Shown: in pieces, positions 62,716-64,000 of the stretch | Numbering within the stretch: the first letter of the stretch is position 1 | How the letters are laid out: every line of letters starts with the position of its first letter | Source of the DNA: CAWINX01 sp963702055 | GTDB taxonomy: Bacteria > Actinomycetota > Thermoleophilia > Solirubrobacterales > 70-9 | Assembly: GCA_963702055.1 (NCBI GenBank) | Contig: OY969702.1 | Location: forward strand, 1,116,001-1,180,000 | Direction of reading: 5' to 3' | DNA length: 64,000 nt | Notes under the pieces: model-generated | Databases searched by the model: none | The model's input: only the letters and a program-made list of their open reading frames with translations | Told to the model about the DNA's origin: nothing | Position numbers and translations under genes: made by a program

Positions 62716-62814
62716 GTCGTGGAGACCAAGCAGATCGGGGGACGCAGGGAGCGTGGCGTGCTCTGCACGCGAGCGACCGAGGACCCCGAGGTGCGCCGGT
62801 ATCCGCGGCTCAGC
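62711..62814 (+). repeat. Family-1 hairpin element, copy C
   Basis: Imperfect palindrome between two convergent genes. Central stem GCGTGC / GCACGC (62756-62761 / 62765-62770, loop TCT), internal strands GGACGCAGGGAG and CGACCGAGGACC, and outer arms at about 62711-62724 and 62801-62814. The TGA stop codons of yihY (62713-62715) and glpX (62810-62812) fall at matching positions in the two arms. Confidence 0.75.
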
Positions 62815-63823
62815 CGTACCTTTCGCCGATGATCTCTCGCAACTTGGCCCGGTCGTGCGTGGCCTGGATGCGGCGGACCGTGCCGGAGCGGGAGCGCATC
62901 ACCAGCGACTCGGTGGTGGCGCCGGCGCCGCGATAGCGGACGCCCTGCAGGACGTCGCCGTCGGTGACGCCGGTGGCGGAGAAGAAAACGTCCTCGCCGG
63001 AGCAGAGGTCGTCCCCGGTGAGGATTCGGTCGAGGTCGTAGCCGGCGTCCAGCGCAGCCTTGCGCTCCTCGTCGTTGCGCGGCCAGAGACGACCGAGCAG
63101 CTGGCCGCCCATCGACTTCAGCGCCGCGGCGCTGATCACGCCCTCCGGCGTGCCGCCGATCCCCCAGAGCAGGTCGACCGGAGAGCGGTCGCTGACCGCG
63201 AGCAGGGCGGCGGAGACGTCGCCGTCGGTGATCAGGCGGATCCGGGCGCCGGCCTCGCGGACCTCACGCATCGCCTCCTGGTGGCGGTCGCGATCGAGCA
63301 TTACGACGGTGACGTCGCCAATGCTGCCGCCCTTGCGCTCGGCGATCAGCTTCAGGGTCTCGGGAAGCGGGCGGTCGAGGTCGAGCAGGTCGGCGATCTC
63401 CTCGGCGCCGGCCATCTTCTCCATGTAGACACAGGGGCCCGGGTCGAACATCGTGCCGCGCTCGGCCAGGGCGATCACCGCGAGGGCGCTGGGCATGCCG
63501 AGCGCGCAGAGGCGGGTGCCCTCGAGCGGGTCGACCGCGATGTCGACGACGGGTGGGCTGCCGTCGCCGATCTTCTCGCCGTTGTAGAGCATCGGCGCCT
63601 CGTCCTTCTCCCCCTCGCCGATCACGACCAGGCCGTCCATCGGCACCAAATCGAGCACGAAGCGCATCGCGTCGACCGCGGCCTGGTCGGCGGCGATCTT
63701 GTCGCCTCGACCGACCCAGCGAGCCGCGGCCAGAGCCGCCGCCTCGGTGACGCGAACCAGCTCCAACGCGAGGTTGCGGTCGGGCTTGTTGCCGGACCGC
63801 ACGTCCTGTCCAATGACCCCCAT
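62810..63823 (-). CDS. glpX: Fructose-1,6-bisphosphatase class II
   Basis: 337 residues. VVIGEGEKDEAPMLYNGE, DIAVDPLEGTRLCALG and LLWGIGGTPEGVISAAALK are diagnostic of GlpX. Hydrolyses fructose-1,6-bisphosphate in gluconeogenesis; in actinobacteria it is usually the only FBPase. Convergent with yihY. Confidence 0.95.
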   Translation of the reverse strand: MGVIGQDVRSGNKPDRNLALELVRVTEAAALAAARWVGRGDKIAADQAAVDAMRFVLDLVPMDGLVVIGEGEKDEAPMLYNGEKIGDGSPPVVDIAVDPLEGTRLCALGMPSALAVIALAERGTMFDPGPCVYMEKMAGAEEIADLLDLDRPLPETLKLIAERKGGSIGDVTVVMLDRDRHQEAMREVREAGARIRLITDGDVSAALLAVSDRSPVDLLWGIGGTPEGVISAAALKSMGGQLLGRLWPRNDEERKAALDAGYDLDRILTGDDLCSGEDVFFSATGVTDGDVLQGVRYRGAGATTESLVMRSRSGTVRRIQATHDRAKLREIIGERYG

Positions 63824-63849
63824 CGACGGGCAGGCTATAGGGTCGCCAG

Positions 63850-64000
63850 GTGGCTGAGAGGTGGGGACTGACGCTGCCGCTGCCGGGAACGGCGCTGGCC
63901 GATCACGAGGAGCTAGTGAAACGGGCTGAAGCGGTCGGCTACACAGACCTCTGGAGCGGCGAGACGAACGGGCCGGACGGCTTCACCCCGCTGGCGTTGA
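63850..64000 (+). CDS. LLM-class (luciferase-like, F420/flavin) oxidoreductase, 5' part
   Basis: The frame opens with GTG and runs off the right edge: ERWGLTLPLPGTALADHEELVKRAEAVGYTDLWSGETNGPDGFTPLAL. The AEAVGYTDLWSGE block followed by DGFTPLA is typical of the first strands of the LLM TIM-barrel. Cofactor and substrate cannot be told from 50 residues. Divergent from glpX across 26 bases. Confidence 0.75.
   Translation, partial: MAERWGLTLPLPGTALADHEELVKRAEAVGYTDLWSGETNGPDGFTPLAL

Overview
The window is about 64 kb of GC-rich, densely packed bacterial DNA. I infer an actinobacterium, most likely of the class Thermoleophilia (Solirubrobacterales-like). The reasons are the many GTG/TTG starts and ATGA/GTGA overlaps, a linked pair of Get3/ArsA-type ATPases, an AbiEi/DUF559 protein, HxlR and TetR regulators, a B12-dependent acyl-CoA mutase, and a complete type IV pilus locus whose promoters look like the WhiG/FliA (sigma-28) class. 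No taxonomic marker was compared, so this remains an inference.

Layout. 1-0.7 kb: 3' end of a GGDEF protein followed by a large hairpin repeat. 0.7-5.7 kb: surface-glycan operon (sugar aminotransferase, epimerase-glycosyltransferase fusion, polysaccharide deacetylase) and a DMT-type transporter. 5.7-9.3 kb: etfB-etfA-ETF:quinone oxidoreductase. 9.3-12.5 kb: two subunits of an acyl-CoA mutase whose active-site residues match isobutyryl-CoA mutase, separated by an inverted DUF559 gene. 12.5-20.5 kb: membrane protein, HAD phosphatase, thiolase, leucyl aminopeptidase, thioesterase remnant, HxlR regulator, aldehyde dehydrogenase, acyl-CoA dehydrogenase. 20.5-24.2 kb: two-component system, DipZ-like thiol protein and a Met/His-rich lipoprotein. 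24.2-28 kb: PRC-barrel protein, MeaB GTPase, acyltransferase, ABC exporter. 28-34.7 kb: amidase and TetR regulator around a perfect palindrome, alpha-glucan genes (GT4, GH57), two methyltransferases. 34.7-44 kb: adenylate cyclase, gamma-glutamyltranspeptidase, FtsZ, ParA, Get3-like pair, an unknown protein, HxlR regulator. 44-60.4 kb: type IV pilus genes. 60.5-64 kb: primary sigma factor, YihY, GlpX and the start of an LLM-type oxidoreductase.

How the genes work together. ETF, ETF:QO, acyl-CoA dehydrogenase, thiolase, acyl-CoA mutase and MeaB form a fatty-acid/branched-chain acyl-CoA catabolic set. The pilus genes lie in three transcription units, each preceded by a TAAA-N15/16-NCCGATAA-like promoter; two of these sit so close to the start codon that the mRNAs should be leaderless.

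Most unusual: two families of dispersed hairpin elements. Family 1 (four copies) has a conserved internal loop, variable but self-complementary stems, and sits at gene ends or between genes. Family 2 (three copies) occurs once between genes and twice inside reading frames, in the same frame, adding about 32 residues to the N-terminal tails of adjacent FtsZ and ParA. Long ORFs antisense to the listed genes are GC-driven shadows and are omitted. No tRNA, rRNA, CRISPR array or transposase was seen.
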